A stretch of DNA of 64,000 bases from Burkholderiaceae bacterium (GTDB lineage Bacteria > Pseudomonadota > Gammaproteobacteria > Burkholderiales > Burkholderiaceae_C). Made by a program: the position numbers and the translations under genes. Positions 16,960-25,947 of this stretch are shown here, one piece after another; position 1 is the first letter of the stretch; each line of letters starts with the position of its first letter. The stretch lies in contig JAIRVR010000017.1 of NCBI GenBank assembly GCA_031253795.1, positions 62,001-126,000 of the forward strand, read 5' to 3'. The notes beneath the pieces were generated by a model. It ran no database searches, was not told the origin of the DNA, and was given only the letters and a program-made list of their open reading frames with translations.

Positions 16960-18025
16960 GTCGTTGCACCGCTGGCTGGACACCCATGCCGAGTCGCTGG
17001 ACCAGGGCCCGGACCAGGCGGGCGAGCTGCTGTCCCGGCTGGCGCAGCCCGGCCTGTTCGGCGTGGGCGTGCCCCGGGCCGAAGGCGGCCAGGGCGGCAG
17101 CCTGGGCGATGCGCTGGAAGCCATCGCAGGCGTTGCCGCGCATTCGCTGACCGCGGGCTTTGTGTTCTGGGCCCAGCGCGCCTTCATCGAATACCTGCTG
17201 CAATCGCCCCATGCCGCGCTGCGCGCGCGCTGGCTGCCCGGTCTGCTGCAGGGCAGCCAGGCCGGCGCCACGGGCCTGTCCAATGCCATGAAGTACCTGG
17301 GCGGCATCGAATCCCTGCAGGTACAGGCCAGCCCCCGGGGAGCGGACGGCCTGCGCCTGGACGGACGCGTGCCCTGGGCCACCAACCTGCTGCCGGGGCG
17401 CTTCGTGGTCGCCGTGGCCGTGTCGCGGGGCGAGGGCGCGGCGCCCGTGGTGGCGGCCCTGCCGTCCACGGCCCAGGGCATGGCGCGCAGCGCCGACCTG
17501 GACCTGATCGCCTTGCGCGGCAGCCATACGGCGGCCCTGTCCATCAGCGGCCTGGACCTGGGGCCGGACGACCTCATCCACGGCGACGCCAACGAGTTCC
17601 TGCCGCGCGTGCGGCCCGCCTTCATGGGCCTGCAGCTGGGCCTGTGCCTGGGCCTGGCGCGTGCTTCGCTGGCGGCGGCATCGGCCTGCGCGGGCGCGGG
17701 CAGGGGCGTGCTCGCCGGACCGCTGGAGCAGCAGCGCCGCGCCCTGGACCTAGCCACGGCCACGCTGCATGCGGGCCTGGGCGACGGCCGGTTCCTTGAC
17801 CAGCCTCAAGCCCTGTTCCGGCTGCGCCTGGCATTGAACGACATCGTGCAGCAGGCCTTGCAGCTGGAGCTGCACGCCAGCGGTGGACGCGCTTATCATC
17901 GCGACCAGCCCCTGGGCTTCGCGCGCCGTTGGCGCGAGGCCGCCTTCATTCCCATCGTGACGCCCAGCGTCACCCAACTGCAGGGCGCGCTCGCGGGCGC
18001 GCTCCCGGCAAGCACGCATTCATGA
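16949..18025 (+). CDS. Acyl-CoA-dehydrogenase-fold flavoprotein
   Basis: A 358-residue protein that looks like a short member of the acyl-CoA dehydrogenase superfamily: a helical N-terminal part (ELLSRLAQPGLFGVGVPRAE), a middle beta region (GLRLDGRVPWATNL), and a C-terminal helical bundle ending in AYHRDQPLGFARRWREA. That ending and the lack of the usual catalytic Glu context suggest the monooxygenase-like branch (SfnC/DszC-like) more than a true acyl-CoA oxidising enzyme. A link to a nitrate/sulfonate-type ABC importer supports an oxidative role on an organosulfur or similar compound. The ATG at 16949 overlaps the previous gene; its stop overlaps the next start (ATGA). Confidence 0.75.
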   Translation: MQDESLHRWLDTHAESLDQGPDQAGELLSRLAQPGLFGVGVPRAEGGQGGSLGDALEAIAGVAAHSLTAGFVFWAQRAFIEYLLQSPHAALRARWLPGLLQGSQAGATGLSNAMKYLGGIESLQVQASPRGADGLRLDGRVPWATNLLPGRFVVAVAVSRGEGAAPVVAALPSTAQGMARSADLDLIALRGSHTAALSISGLDLGPDDLIHGDANEFLPRVRPAFMGLQLGLCLGLARASLAAASACAGAGRGVLAGPLEQQRRALDLATATLHAGLGDGRFLDQPQALFRLRLALNDIVQQALQLELHASGGRAYHRDQPLGFARRWREAAFIPIVTPSVTQLQGALAGALPASTHS

Positions 18026-18837
18026 CCCAGACGGAAACACCCCGCAGCGACTCCAGCGCGCCCGTGCTCCAGGCACGCGGCATGGGCTTTGGCTATGCGC
18101 CAGGCCAGGCCGTTTTCGACGAAGTGTCGCTGCAGATCGCCCCGCGCGAAATCGTCTGCCTGCTGGGCGGCAGCGGCTGCGGCAAGTCCTCGCTGCTGCG
18201 CGTGCTGGGCGGCCTGGAGTCGCTGGACGGCGGTGCCTGGAGCCGGGGCACGCTGCAGTTCCTGGGCCAGCCGCTGAACGGCCCGCACCCGCGCGCGGCC
18301 CTGGTGTTCCAGCAACCCAGCCTGCTGCCGTGGCTGGATGCGCGGCGCAACGTGGGCTTCGGCCTCGACTTCGCGCGCCAGCCCGACCTGTCGGCCGGGC
18401 TGCGGGCCCAGCGCGTGGAACAGGCGCTGCAGGCCGTGGGCCTGGGCGGCAGCGGTGCGCTGTATCCGTCCCAACTGTCGGGCGGCATGGCCCAGCGCGT
18501 GGCCCTCGCCCGGGCCCTGGCACGCGAGCCCCAGCTTCTGCTGGCCGACGAGCCGTTCTCGGCCCTGGATGCCATCACGCGCGCCGAAATGCAGGAGTTG
18601 ATGGTGGACCTGGTCCATCGCTGGAACACGGCGGCCCTGCTGGTCACCCACGACATCGATGAAGCCATCCTGGTCGGCGACCGCATCCTGCTCATGGGCG
18701 GACGGCCCGGCCGCATCGTGCGCGAGTGGCGCGTGGACATCGCGCGCCCGCGCGAAGACCAGGCCGCGGCCGTGACGGCGCTGCGGCTGGACATTCTTTC
18801 TGCCCTGCATGGCGTGCGCCATGCGGCCCAGGCCTGA
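18022..18837 (+). CDS. ABC importer ATPase (nitrate/sulfonate/taurine type)
   Basis: A 271-residue ATPase. Walker A is GGSGCGKSS (49-57), the Q-loop is VFQQPSLLPW, the signature is LSGGMAQR, Walker B is LLLADEP, and the switch is VTHDIDEA. The VTHDIDEAI form with the GRIV segment is typical of SsuB/TauB/NrtD ATPases. It energises the permease at 20129 with the binding protein at 18882. Start at 18022 by four-base overlap with the flavoprotein gene. Confidence 0.92.
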   Translation: MTQTETPRSDSSAPVLQARGMGFGYAPGQAVFDEVSLQIAPREIVCLLGGSGCGKSSLLRVLGGLESLDGGAWSRGTLQFLGQPLNGPHPRAALVFQQPSLLPWLDARRNVGFGLDFARQPDLSAGLRAQRVEQALQAVGLGGSGALYPSQLSGGMAQRVALARALAREPQLLLADEPFSALDAITRAEMQELMVDLVHRWNTAALLVTHDIDEAILVGDRILLMGGRPGRIVREWRVDIARPREDQAAAVTALRLDILSALHGVRHAAQA

Positions 18838-18881
18838 GCGCCTGTGCGTTTCAACCCCCGCTCTTCTGAAAGGTCTTTCGC

Positions 18882-20129
18882 ATGAGCACCGCTTCCCCGG
18901 ACTTTCAACGATTCACCCACGTCTGTGCCTCGTCCGCCTGCGGCTGCGGCCTGACGCGGCGCGACATGCTGCGCCTGGGCGCGCTGGCCACGGCCGGCGT
19001 GGCAGCGCCGCTGCTGGCCGCGGGCGACGCGCGCGCCCAGGCCTTCAAGGGCGATGATCAGCCCGTCAAGATCGGCTATCTGCCCATCACCGACGCCACG
19101 CCCCTGCTCGTGGCCCATGGCAACGGCCTGTTCGAGGCGGAAGGCCTCAAGGCCGAGGCGCCGCGCCTGTTCCGTTCCTGGGCCCAGATCGTCGAGGCCT
19201 TCGTGGCCGGCCAGGTCAACGTCATCCACCTGCTCACGCCGTCCACGCTGTGGGTGCGCTACGGCGCCAAGTTCCCGGCCAAGATCGTGGCCTGGAACCA
19301 TGTCAACGGCTCGGGCCTGACCGTGGCGCCCGACATCCACAAGGTGCAGGATCTGGGTGGCAAGACCGTGGCCATCCCGTTCTGGTATTCCATCCACAAC
19401 ATCCTGCTGCAGGATGTGCTGCGCAAGGCGGGCCTGACGGCCGTCACGCGCGCGCGCGGCGGCGCCATCGCGGCCAACGAGGTCAACCTCGTGGTGCTGG
19501 CGCCGGCCGAAATGGTCTCGGCCCTGGCCGGCAAGTCGATCGCGGGCTTCATCGTGGCCGAGCCCTTCAACGCGGCCGCCGAGATCGCCGGCGTCGGCAA
19601 GATGCTGCGCTTTTCGGGCGATGTCTGGAAGGACCATGCCTGCTGCGTGACCTTCCTGGCCGAGCGCGACCTGGCCGAGCGGCCCGAATGGTCACAGCGC
19701 GTGACCAATGCCGTGGTCAAGGCCCAGCTGTGGACGCGCGACAACCGCCTGGCCGCCGCGCGCCTGCTGTCCAGCAGCGGCGAACGCCGCTACACGCCGC
19801 ACCCGCAGCAGACCCTGTCCAAGGTCCTGGCCGCCACCGACTACGCCAGCTACGAAGCCAGCGGCGTGGTGGTCAACAAGGGCTGGCACCAGCGGCGCAT
19901 CGACTTCCAGCCCTATCCCTATCCCTCGTACACCGAGCAGCTGGTGCGCGCCATCAAGGCCACCAAGGTGGAAGGCGATACACGTTTCCTGGACACGCTG
20001 GACCCCCAGTTCGCGGCCAGGGACCTGGTGGACGACCGCTTCGTGCGAAAGGCCATACAGGCCGTGGGCGGGCCGCAGGTCTTCGGCATTCCGGCCGACT
20101 TCACGCGGCGTGAAATCATCGTCGTCTGA
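18882..20129 (+). CDS. ABC importer substrate-binding protein with Tat signal
   Basis: A 415-residue NMT1/SsuA-type periplasmic binding protein. The N-terminus contains a twin-arginine motif TRRDMLRLG (25-33) before an Ala-rich hydrophobic stretch ending near DARAQ, so it should be exported folded. Three cysteines (C15, C20, C22) precede the Tat motif, an unusual feature that would be removed with the signal. The mature part begins with KIGYLPITDATPLLVAHGNG, as in nitrate/sulfonate binding proteins, and its length matches the larger members. The permease start overlaps its stop by one base. Confidence 0.88.
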   Translation: MSTASPDFQRFTHVCASSACGCGLTRRDMLRLGALATAGVAAPLLAAGDARAQAFKGDDQPVKIGYLPITDATPLLVAHGNGLFEAEGLKAEAPRLFRSWAQIVEAFVAGQVNVIHLLTPSTLWVRYGAKFPAKIVAWNHVNGSGLTVAPDIHKVQDLGGKTVAIPFWYSIHNILLQDVLRKAGLTAVTRARGGAIAANEVNLVVLAPAEMVSALAGKSIAGFIVAEPFNAAAEIAGVGKMLRFSGDVWKDHACCVTFLAERDLAERPEWSQRVTNAVVKAQLWTRDNRLAAARLLSSSGERRYTPHPQQTLSKVLAATDYASYEASGVVVNKGWHQRRIDFQPYPYPSYTEQLVRAIKATKVEGDTRFLDTLDPQFAARDLVDDRFVRKAIQAVGGPQVFGIPADFTRREIIVV

Positions 20130-20881
20130 TGGCTGTGCTGCGACGCTTTGGATTGCCCCTGCTGGGCGGGGCCCTGGTTCTGGCATTGTGGTGGGCGGGC
20201 AGCGCGCTGCTGGCGCGCGGCACGCCCGTGGCCGCGGCCTTCGCGCCCTGGCCCTCGCTGCAGGCCCTGGGCCAGCTGCTGGCTGGCGCCGACATCTGGA
20301 TGCATGCGCTGCTGAGCCTGCAGCGCGTGGCCGTGGGTCTGCTGCTGGCCTTCGTGGCCGGTGTGCCCCTGGGCGTGCTGGTCGGCCTGTCGCGCGGCTT
20401 TTCCCAGACCTTCTCGCCGGTGTTCCAGTTTCTGCGCATGATCTCGCCGCTGTCCTGGATGCCGATCGCCGTGATGGTGCTGGGCGTGGGCGATGCGCCG
20501 GTCTACTTCCTGCTGGCTTTCGCCGCCGTCTGGCCGATCCTGCTGAGCACGGCCGCGGGCGTGGCCCAGCTGGACCGCAACTGGCTGCTGCTGGCCCGCA
20601 GCCTGTCGGCCACGCGTGGCGAAACCATCTGGCGCGTGGTTCTGCCCGGTATCACGGCCCAGATCCTCACGGGCGTGCGCCTGGCCATCGGCATCATCTG
20701 GATCGTGCTGGTGCCCGCCGAAATGCTGGGCGTGTCGGCCGGCCTCGGCTATTTCATCCTCGACACGCGCGACCGCCTGGCCTACTCGGAGCTGATGGCA
20801 GCCGTGGTGCTGATCGGCGCCCTGGGCTATGCGCTGGACCATGCGGCCCGCTGGCTGCACCAGCGCTGGCTGCATGCCTGA
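20129..20881 (+). CDS. ABC importer permease (SsuC/TauC type)
   Basis: A 250-residue inner-membrane protein with about six hydrophobic helices. The cytoplasmic coupling loop reads RSLSATRGETIWRVVLPGIT, close to the EAA loop of sulfonate and nitrate permeases. VAGVPLGVLVGLSRGFSQTF and PVFQFLRMISPLSWMPIAV are also typical. It completes the importer with 18022 and 18882. The start is 20129, where ATG overlaps the previous TGA. It is convergent with the LysR at 20900. Confidence 0.9.
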   Translation: MAVLRRFGLPLLGGALVLALWWAGSALLARGTPVAAAFAPWPSLQALGQLLAGADIWMHALLSLQRVAVGLLLAFVAGVPLGVLVGLSRGFSQTFSPVFQFLRMISPLSWMPIAVMVLGVGDAPVYFLLAFAAVWPILLSTAAGVAQLDRNWLLLARSLSATRGETIWRVVLPGITAQILTGVRLAIGIIWIVLVPAEMLGVSAGLGYFILDTRDRLAYSELMAAVVLIGALGYALDHAARWLHQRWLHA

Positions 20882-20903
20882 GCGCGGCCTGGCCGCGGCT
20901 CAG
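20878..20903. terminator. Strong hairpin spanning both stop codons of convergent genes
   Basis: CTGAGCGCGGCC and GGCCGCGGCTCAG pair along about 12 bases with one bulged G, leaving a two-base loop. The stem includes the permease TGA and the complement of the LysR stop. There is no U-tract, but the stem is very stable, and placement between convergent genes fits a bidirectional terminator. Confidence 0.5.
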
Positions 20904-21823
20904 CCGGCCTGCGGGTCCATGGCCGTGGCGTGGCCCGTGGCCAGGATGGCGCGGTGGAGCAGATCGGTCATGGTCTGCACCAGCGCCGAAGGCGTGGCGC
21001 CGTCCAGCACCGCGATGCCCAGCCGGTAGCGTATGCGCGGTGCAAACGGACGGCTGCTGAACGAGCCGGGCTGGCAGTAGCTGGCCAGCAGGCCGTTGAC
21101 GATGGACACGCCCAGGCCCTGGGCCACATGGGCGCAGGCCTCGGTGACGGAATGCACCTCGATGGCCACGCGCGGCGGTACGCGGGCGTGGCGGAAGGCC
21201 ATGTCGATGTCGTGGCGTATCTGGCGCTGGCGGCCCAGCAGGACCAGGGCTGTATCGGCCAGGTCCAGGGGCGCGACGGCGTCCAGGGCCTCCAGCGCAT
21301 GGCCCCTGGGCATGATGCACACGGCATCGGACTGCAGGCAGGCCTCGGTGCGCAGGCCCGGCATGACCATGGGCAGGCGCACCAGGCCGAGGTCGGCATC
21401 GCGCGCCAGCAGCGCGCGCTCGGCCTCGGTGTAGGAGCCCGACAGCACTTCGATCACCACATCGGGATGGGCCTGCATGAACTGCCGGGCCAGGGCCGGC
21501 ATCAGGCTGGTGGCCAGGGTGTTGGGCACGGCCACCTTGAGCAGACGCCGCTTGAAGCCACCCAGGCGCAATTGTTCCGCATGGCGGCGAAAGCACAGTG
21601 CCGATTCCATCAGCACCTGGGCATCCTGCAGCAGGGCCTCGGCTTCCAGCGTCGGCGCGAGCCGGCCTTTCTCGCGCACGAACAGTTTCAGTCCCAGGTC
21701 TTCCTCCAGCTGGGCCAGCAGGCGGCTGATGGCGGGCTGGGACAGGCCCAGGCGTTCGGCGGCGCCCGTGGTCGAGCCGCTGAGCATGATGGCCTGGAAG
21801 GCTTCGAGTTGCTTGAAATTCAT
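20900..21823 (-). CDS. LysR-family transcriptional regulator
   Basis: A 307-residue LysR protein starting at 21823 (MNFKQLEAFQAIMLSGST). The HTH contains GAAERLGLSQPAISRLLAQL. The effector domain includes LKVAVPNTLATSLMPALARQ and GLGVSIVNGLLASY. This resembles the group related to NocR/OccR-type regulators of amino-acid or opine use. It is divergent from the porin-Bug-hydrolase genes, which are its probable targets. Confidence 0.9.
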   Translation of the reverse strand: MNFKQLEAFQAIMLSGSTTGAAERLGLSQPAISRLLAQLEEDLGLKLFVREKGRLAPTLEAEALLQDAQVLMESALCFRRHAEQLRLGGFKRRLLKVAVPNTLATSLMPALARQFMQAHPDVVIEVLSGSYTEAERALLARDADLGLVRLPMVMPGLRTEACLQSDAVCIMPRGHALEALDAVAPLDLADTALVLLGRQRQIRHDIDMAFRHARVPPRVAIEVHSVTEACAHVAQGLGVSIVNGLLASYCQPGSFSSRPFAPRIRYRLGIAVLDGATPSALVQTMTDLLHRAILATGHATAMDPQAG

Positions 21824-21886
21824 GGTCGGGACAGCAGAGGCTTTCATGATGGCGGCGCGGCCTGGCGCGCACAAAGCACATCACCA

Positions 21887-21901
21887 ATTGCATAGGGTAA
21901 T
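21887..21901. promoter_or_regulatory. Candidate LysR box between LysR and porin genes
   Basis: ATTGCATAGGGTAAT has ATT/AAT ends and an internal T-N11-A spacing. It lies 64 bases upstream of the LysR start and about 86 upstream of the porin start, a normal location for a shared LysR operator. Pattern evidence only. Confidence 0.35.
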
Positions 21902-21986
21902 ACGCGTCCGTCATACCGTTGTGGGACAGGGGATGGCTCCAGAGAATCGGCGCGTCCGACCAACACGACACGAGGAGCGAGACTTC

Positions 21987-22994
21987 ATGAAGGACCTGCC
22001 ACGCGCCGCCGCCTGCGGCCTGTTCATCCTGGCCGCCGGCCCCGCTATGGCCGAGGAGGTACAGGTCTACGGCCAGATACGGCTGACCGTCAACCGCATC
22101 CAGACCGGCAAGGCCGACCCCATGCTGGAGGAGCGAGACAATGCTTCGCGCCTGGGCATTCGCGGCAAGGAGGAACTGGGCGGCGGCATGGCGGCGCTGT
22201 TCGGCATGGAAATGGGGCTGGACGCCGACACCGGATCCCTGACCACGCCGGCCTTTCGCAACAGCTACGTGGGCCTGCGCGGCGGCCTGGGCACGGTGGC
22301 CCTGGGCCGGCTGGATTCGGCCAATCCCACGGGCTCGCCGCTGTATTCGCAGGTGACGGCCATCACCTCGTTCGCGGCCAACGACGCAGGGGCCACGGCC
22401 ATAGGTACTTCCATGCTCAATGCACGCAACCGCACCTCCAACTCCCTGGGCTACCAGAGCCCGTCCTGGGGCGGGGCCGTGCTGCGCGCGCGCTACTACC
22501 TGCGCGGCGATGCCAAGGTGGGCGGTCAGGAGGACGAGGCCCGTTCGCTGGACCTGGGCCTGAGCTATTCGGCCGGCCCGTGGACTGCGGGCCTGGGCTA
22601 TGCCAAGGACAAGCGTTCCGGCGGCCTGCTGGCCAACGAATTCGACAGCAAGTGGCAGATCGGCCTGCGCTATGCGCTGGGCGCCGTCGAGCCCTATGTG
22701 CTGTGGGGGCGCGACCGCTACAGCCACAAGGCCGGTGTCTCGCGCGCCGACGTGGACTACTGGCTGGTGGGCGCCCGCCTGCGCCAGGGTGCGCACTCCG
22801 TGGTGCTCAACCTCATGCAGCGCGATGTGCAGACCTCGCTGACGGGCGTGCGCCGGCGCCAGCAGCTGGCCTATGCCTATGCGCTGTCCAAGCGCACCGA
22901 GCTGCAGGCCTTCGTGGACCATGACGGCGTGGATTCCAGCCGCACGAACGTGGCCGTGCGCGCCATCGGCGCCGGCGTGCGCCACGATTTCTGA
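21987..22994 (+). CDS. General porin (Omp32-like, beta-proteobacterial)
   Basis: A 335-residue outer-membrane trimeric porin. Signal peptide residues 1-22 end in AMAEE, followed by VQVYGQIRLTVNRI and ASRLGIRGKEELGGGMAALF, the classic first strands of Gram-negative porins. The last strand ends in Phe (GVRHDF). CGAGGAGCGAG provides a ribosome-binding site. The constriction loop area is rich in Arg later in the barrel, in keeping with the anion-selective porins of Comamonadaceae. Next to a Bug protein and a hydrolase it would let an organic anion enter the periplasm. Confidence 0.9.
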   Translation: MKDLPRAAACGLFILAAGPAMAEEVQVYGQIRLTVNRIQTGKADPMLEERDNASRLGIRGKEELGGGMAALFGMEMGLDADTGSLTTPAFRNSYVGLRGGLGTVALGRLDSANPTGSPLYSQVTAITSFAANDAGATAIGTSMLNARNRTSNSLGYQSPSWGGAVLRARYYLRGDAKVGGQEDEARSLDLGLSYSAGPWTAGLGYAKDKRSGGLLANEFDSKWQIGLRYALGAVEPYVLWGRDRYSHKAGVSRADVDYWLVGARLRQGAHSVVLNLMQRDVQTSLTGVRRRQQLAYAYALSKRTELQAFVDHDGVDSSRTNVAVRAIGAGVRHDF

Positions 22995-23031
22995 CCACAC
23001 CGCGCCCCTGGCATTCCCGATGGAGAAACCG

Positions 23032-23997
23032 ATGAAACGCTTGCCAACCCTGCTGTCCCTGGCCTGCCTGGCGCTGGGCCTTCTGCCCCTGTCCGGCCAG
23101 GCCGCCGACTACCCCGACAAACCCGTGCGCATCGTCGTGCCCTTTCCCGCGGGGGCCGCGGCCGACGCGGCCATCCGCGTGGTGGCGCGCAGGATGTCCG
23201 AGCTGTGGCACCAGCCCGTGGTCATCGACAACCGGCCCGGTGTGCACGGCATTCAGCTGGTGTCCGCGGCATCGCCCGACGGCTACACCCTGCTGCTGGG
23301 CGCGGGTTCGGGCATGGTGACTGCGCCCCTGCTGTCCAGCAAGCTGTCGTACAAGCCCTCGCGCGATTTCGTGCCTGTGGGCCGGGTGCTGATCAATGTG
23401 CCCATCCTGACCACCCACCCGGGCCTGAACGTGGCCAGCGTGCAGGAGCTGGTGGCCTTGGCGCGCAAGAACCCCGGATCGCTCAACTACAGCTCCAGCG
23501 GCAACGGCAGCCCCGGCCACCTGTCCATGGAGATGTTCCAGGCGGCCACCGGCACGCGCATGCTGCAGATCCCCTACAAGGGCGGGGCGCCGGCCGTCAA
23601 CGAACTGGTGGGCGGCCATGTGCAGCTGGGCATCAATGCCGTGCCCAGCGTGCTGCCGCAGATCAAGGCCGGCAAGCTCACGCCCCTGGCCGTGGCCAGT
23701 GCCCGGCGCTCGCGGGCCCTGCCCCAGGTGCCCACCATGGCCGAGGCCGGCGTCAAGGACTTCGAGTACGACATCTGGTATGCCCTGTTCGCGCCAGCGC
23801 GCACGCCGGCCGCCGTGGTCGCCAAGGCCAGTGCCGCCCTGCGCAGTTCCCTGGAAGACGGCGAAGTCGCCAGGGCCCTGATCGCGCAGGGCGCCGAGCC
23901 CGCGCCCACCACGCCCGAGGAACTGGCGCGCTTCATGCAGGAAGACACGGCGCGCTGGGCCCGCCTGGTCAAGGAACGCAATCTCCAACTCGACTGA
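23032..23997 (+). CDS. Bug-family periplasmic solute-binding protein
   Basis: A 321-residue exported protein; the signal peptide MKRLPTLLSLACLALGLLPL ends near GQAA. Bug motifs are YPDKPVRIVVPFPAGAAAD, VVIDNRPGVHG, LNYSSSGNGSPGHLSME and IPYKGGAPAVNELVGGHVQ. The start at 23032 is preferred over ATG 23020 because GGAG then sits six bases upstream. It lies 37 bases after the porin and 11 before the hydrolase on the same strand, so porin, binding protein and enzyme form an uptake-and-cleavage set. No TctA/TctB genes are present. Confidence 0.9.
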   Translation: MKRLPTLLSLACLALGLLPLSGQAADYPDKPVRIVVPFPAGAAADAAIRVVARRMSELWHQPVVIDNRPGVHGIQLVSAASPDGYTLLLGAGSGMVTAPLLSSKLSYKPSRDFVPVGRVLINVPILTTHPGLNVASVQELVALARKNPGSLNYSSSGNGSPGHLSMEMFQAATGTRMLQIPYKGGAPAVNELVGGHVQLGINAVPSVLPQIKAGKLTPLAVASARRSRALPQVPTMAEAGVKDFEYDIWYALFAPARTPAAVVAKASAALRSSLEDGEVARALIAQGAEPAPTTPEELARFMQEDTARWARLVKERNLQLD

Positions 23998-24008
23998 GCG
24001 CCCACGTA

Positions 24009-25886
24009 ATGAGCCACACGGAAACCACCGCCATCCCCGGCGTTCTGCGCCAGACCCTGAGGGTGGCCATGCGCGACGGCGTGCACCTGGCCACCGACCT
24101 TTACCTGCCCGAAGGTGCGCGCGGACCGCTGCCCGTGCTGCTGGAGCGCACGCCCTACGGCAGGAACGAAGCCACGCGCCGCGAGCGCAGCGCAGCCAAC
24201 CCCCAGCCCATGCGCCGCGGCGAGGTCGCGGCCCGCTTCGCGCGCGAAGGCTATGCGGTCGTGGTCCAGGACTGCCGAGGCCGCTTCGGGTCCGAAGGCC
24301 AGTTCACCAAATACCTGGGCGAGGCCCATGACGGTGCCGACACCCTGCAATGGATCATGGAGCAGACCTGGTGCAACGGCAGCGTGGGCACCTATGGCCT
24401 GTCCTATGCGGCCCACACGCAGACGGCCCTGGCCACGCAGCGGCCACCGGGCCTGCGGGCCATGTTCCTCGAATGCGGCGGCTTCGCCAACGCCCACCGC
24501 GGCGGCATACGCCATGGCGGGGCCTTCGAGCTCAAGCAGGCCGTCTGGGCGCTGCGCAACGCCAGGAGTGGCAGCAACCACCTGGATGCCGCAGCCAGGC
24601 AGGCGCTGGAGCAGGCCGACATCGCGCAATGGTGCCTGCGCCTGCCCTGGTCGCGCGGCGATTCCCCGCTGCAGTGGGCGCCCGATTACGAGGACTATCT
24701 GTTCGGCCAGTGGGAGCGCGGCCGCTTCGACGACTACTGGCGCCAGCCCGAGCTGTACGCGGCCGGCCACTATGCGGCCTTCGAGGGCCTGGCCGTGATG
24801 CTGGTCTGCGGCTGGTGGGACCCCTATGCCCAGACCACCACGGACAACTACCTGGGCCTGTCGCGCCAGGGGCGAGGCAGGGTGCACATGGTGCTGGGGC
24901 CCTGGACCCACGGGGAGCGCAGCGTCTCGCACGCGGGCGACGTGGACTTCGGCCCCCAGGCCGTGCTCGACGGCACGCTGGCCGACGACTATGTGGCCAT
25001 GCGCCTGGCCTGGTTCGACCACTGGCTCAGGGGCCGGCCGCTGGAGGCGCGCCAGCAGCCCGCCGTGCGCTACTTCCGCATGGGCGGTGGTTCGGGGGGA
25101 CGCACGGCCCAGGGCCGGCTGGACCATGGCGGGGCCTGGCGCAGCGCCGGCCACTGGCCCGTGCCCGGCACGCGGCCCACGGCCTGGCACCTGCATGCCG
25201 ACGGCCGCCTGGACCTGCGGCCGCCGACCGTGCCGGCCGCGCGCAGCTACCGCTTCGACCCCGCCTGCCCCGTGCCCACCATCGGCGGCTCCATCACCTC
25301 GGGCGAGCCGCTGATGTTCGCGGGTGCCTACGACCAGGTGACGCGCGAGGACACCTTCGCCGCGCGCGCTCCCCATGGTCCGCTGGCCGCGCGCGACGAT
25401 GTGCTGGTCTTCCAGACCGAGCCCCTGGAGCAGGATGTGGAGGTCACCGGCACCATCACCGTCGAGCTGTACGTGTCCTCCACCGCGCCCGACACCGATT
25501 TCACGGCCAAGCTCATCGACCAGTACCCGCCCAGCGCCGAGTACCCGCAGGGCTATGCCATGAACATCACGGACGGCATTCTGCGCTGCCGATACCGCGA
25601 CTCCTGGGAGACGCCGCAGATGCTGGAGCCTGGCGAGGTGGTGCGCATCACCATCGAGCCCATGCCCACCTCCAACCTGTTCCGCAAGGGCCACCGCATG
25701 CGGCTGGACATCTCCAGCAGCAACTTCCCGCGCTTCGATGTGAACCCCAATACCGGCGCCCCGGAGGCAGGCGCCGGGCCGAGGCAGGTGGCCGTCAACA
25801 GCGTGCACATGGGTGCGGTCCATGGTTCGCGCATCGTGCTGCCGGTGGTGGCCGTGCAGGAGGACGGGGCGGCGCATCCTGTCTGA
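24009..25886 (+). CDS. CocE/NonD-family alpha/beta-hydrolase
   Basis: A 625-residue serine hydrolase of the X-Pro dipeptidyl-peptidase/cocaine-esterase family. Catalytic Ser is S132 in GTYGLSYA; candidate Asp and His are in GWWDPYAQTT and GPWTHGERS. The C-terminal jelly-roll domain is recognisable by YVSSTAPDTDFTAKLIDQYP and RLDISSSNFPRFDVNPNTG. No signal peptide, so cytoplasmic. It may cleave an ester or amide brought in by the porin and Bug protein upstream. Acyl-amide hydrolases such as glutaryl-7-ACA acylase are relatives, so the substrate stays open. Confidence 0.9.
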   Translation: MSHTETTAIPGVLRQTLRVAMRDGVHLATDLYLPEGARGPLPVLLERTPYGRNEATRRERSAANPQPMRRGEVAARFAREGYAVVVQDCRGRFGSEGQFTKYLGEAHDGADTLQWIMEQTWCNGSVGTYGLSYAAHTQTALATQRPPGLRAMFLECGGFANAHRGGIRHGGAFELKQAVWALRNARSGSNHLDAAARQALEQADIAQWCLRLPWSRGDSPLQWAPDYEDYLFGQWERGRFDDYWRQPELYAAGHYAAFEGLAVMLVCGWWDPYAQTTTDNYLGLSRQGRGRVHMVLGPWTHGERSVSHAGDVDFGPQAVLDGTLADDYVAMRLAWFDHWLRGRPLEARQQPAVRYFRMGGGSGGRTAQGRLDHGGAWRSAGHWPVPGTRPTAWHLHADGRLDLRPPTVPAARSYRFDPACPVPTIGGSITSGEPLMFAGAYDQVTREDTFAARAPHGPLAARDDVLVFQTEPLEQDVEVTGTITVELYVSSTAPDTDFTAKLIDQYPPSAEYPQGYAMNITDGILRCRYRDSWETPQMLEPGEVVRITIEPMPTSNLFRKGHRMRLDISSSNFPRFDVNPNTGAPEAGAGPRQVAVNSVHMGAVHGSRIVLPVVAVQEDGAAHPV

Positions 25887-25907
25887 ATCCCCTGGTCCAT
25901 TCCGTAT

Positions 25908-25928
25908 TTGGTTGTATGATGCAACCAA
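25908..25928 (+). promoter_or_regulatory. Operator-like palindrome upstream of the SDR gene
   Basis: TTGGTTG and CAACCAA form perfect 7-bp arms around TATGATG, whose own bases are partly symmetric (AT/AT). It lies 20-40 bases before the SDR start. The inner TTGTATGATGCAA resembles the operators of FCD-type GntR regulators (TTGT-N-ACAA form). No GntR gene is adjacent, so the binding protein would be encoded elsewhere. Confidence 0.5.
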
Positions 25929-25947
25929 ATTGCGAAGGAGCAGGGCC

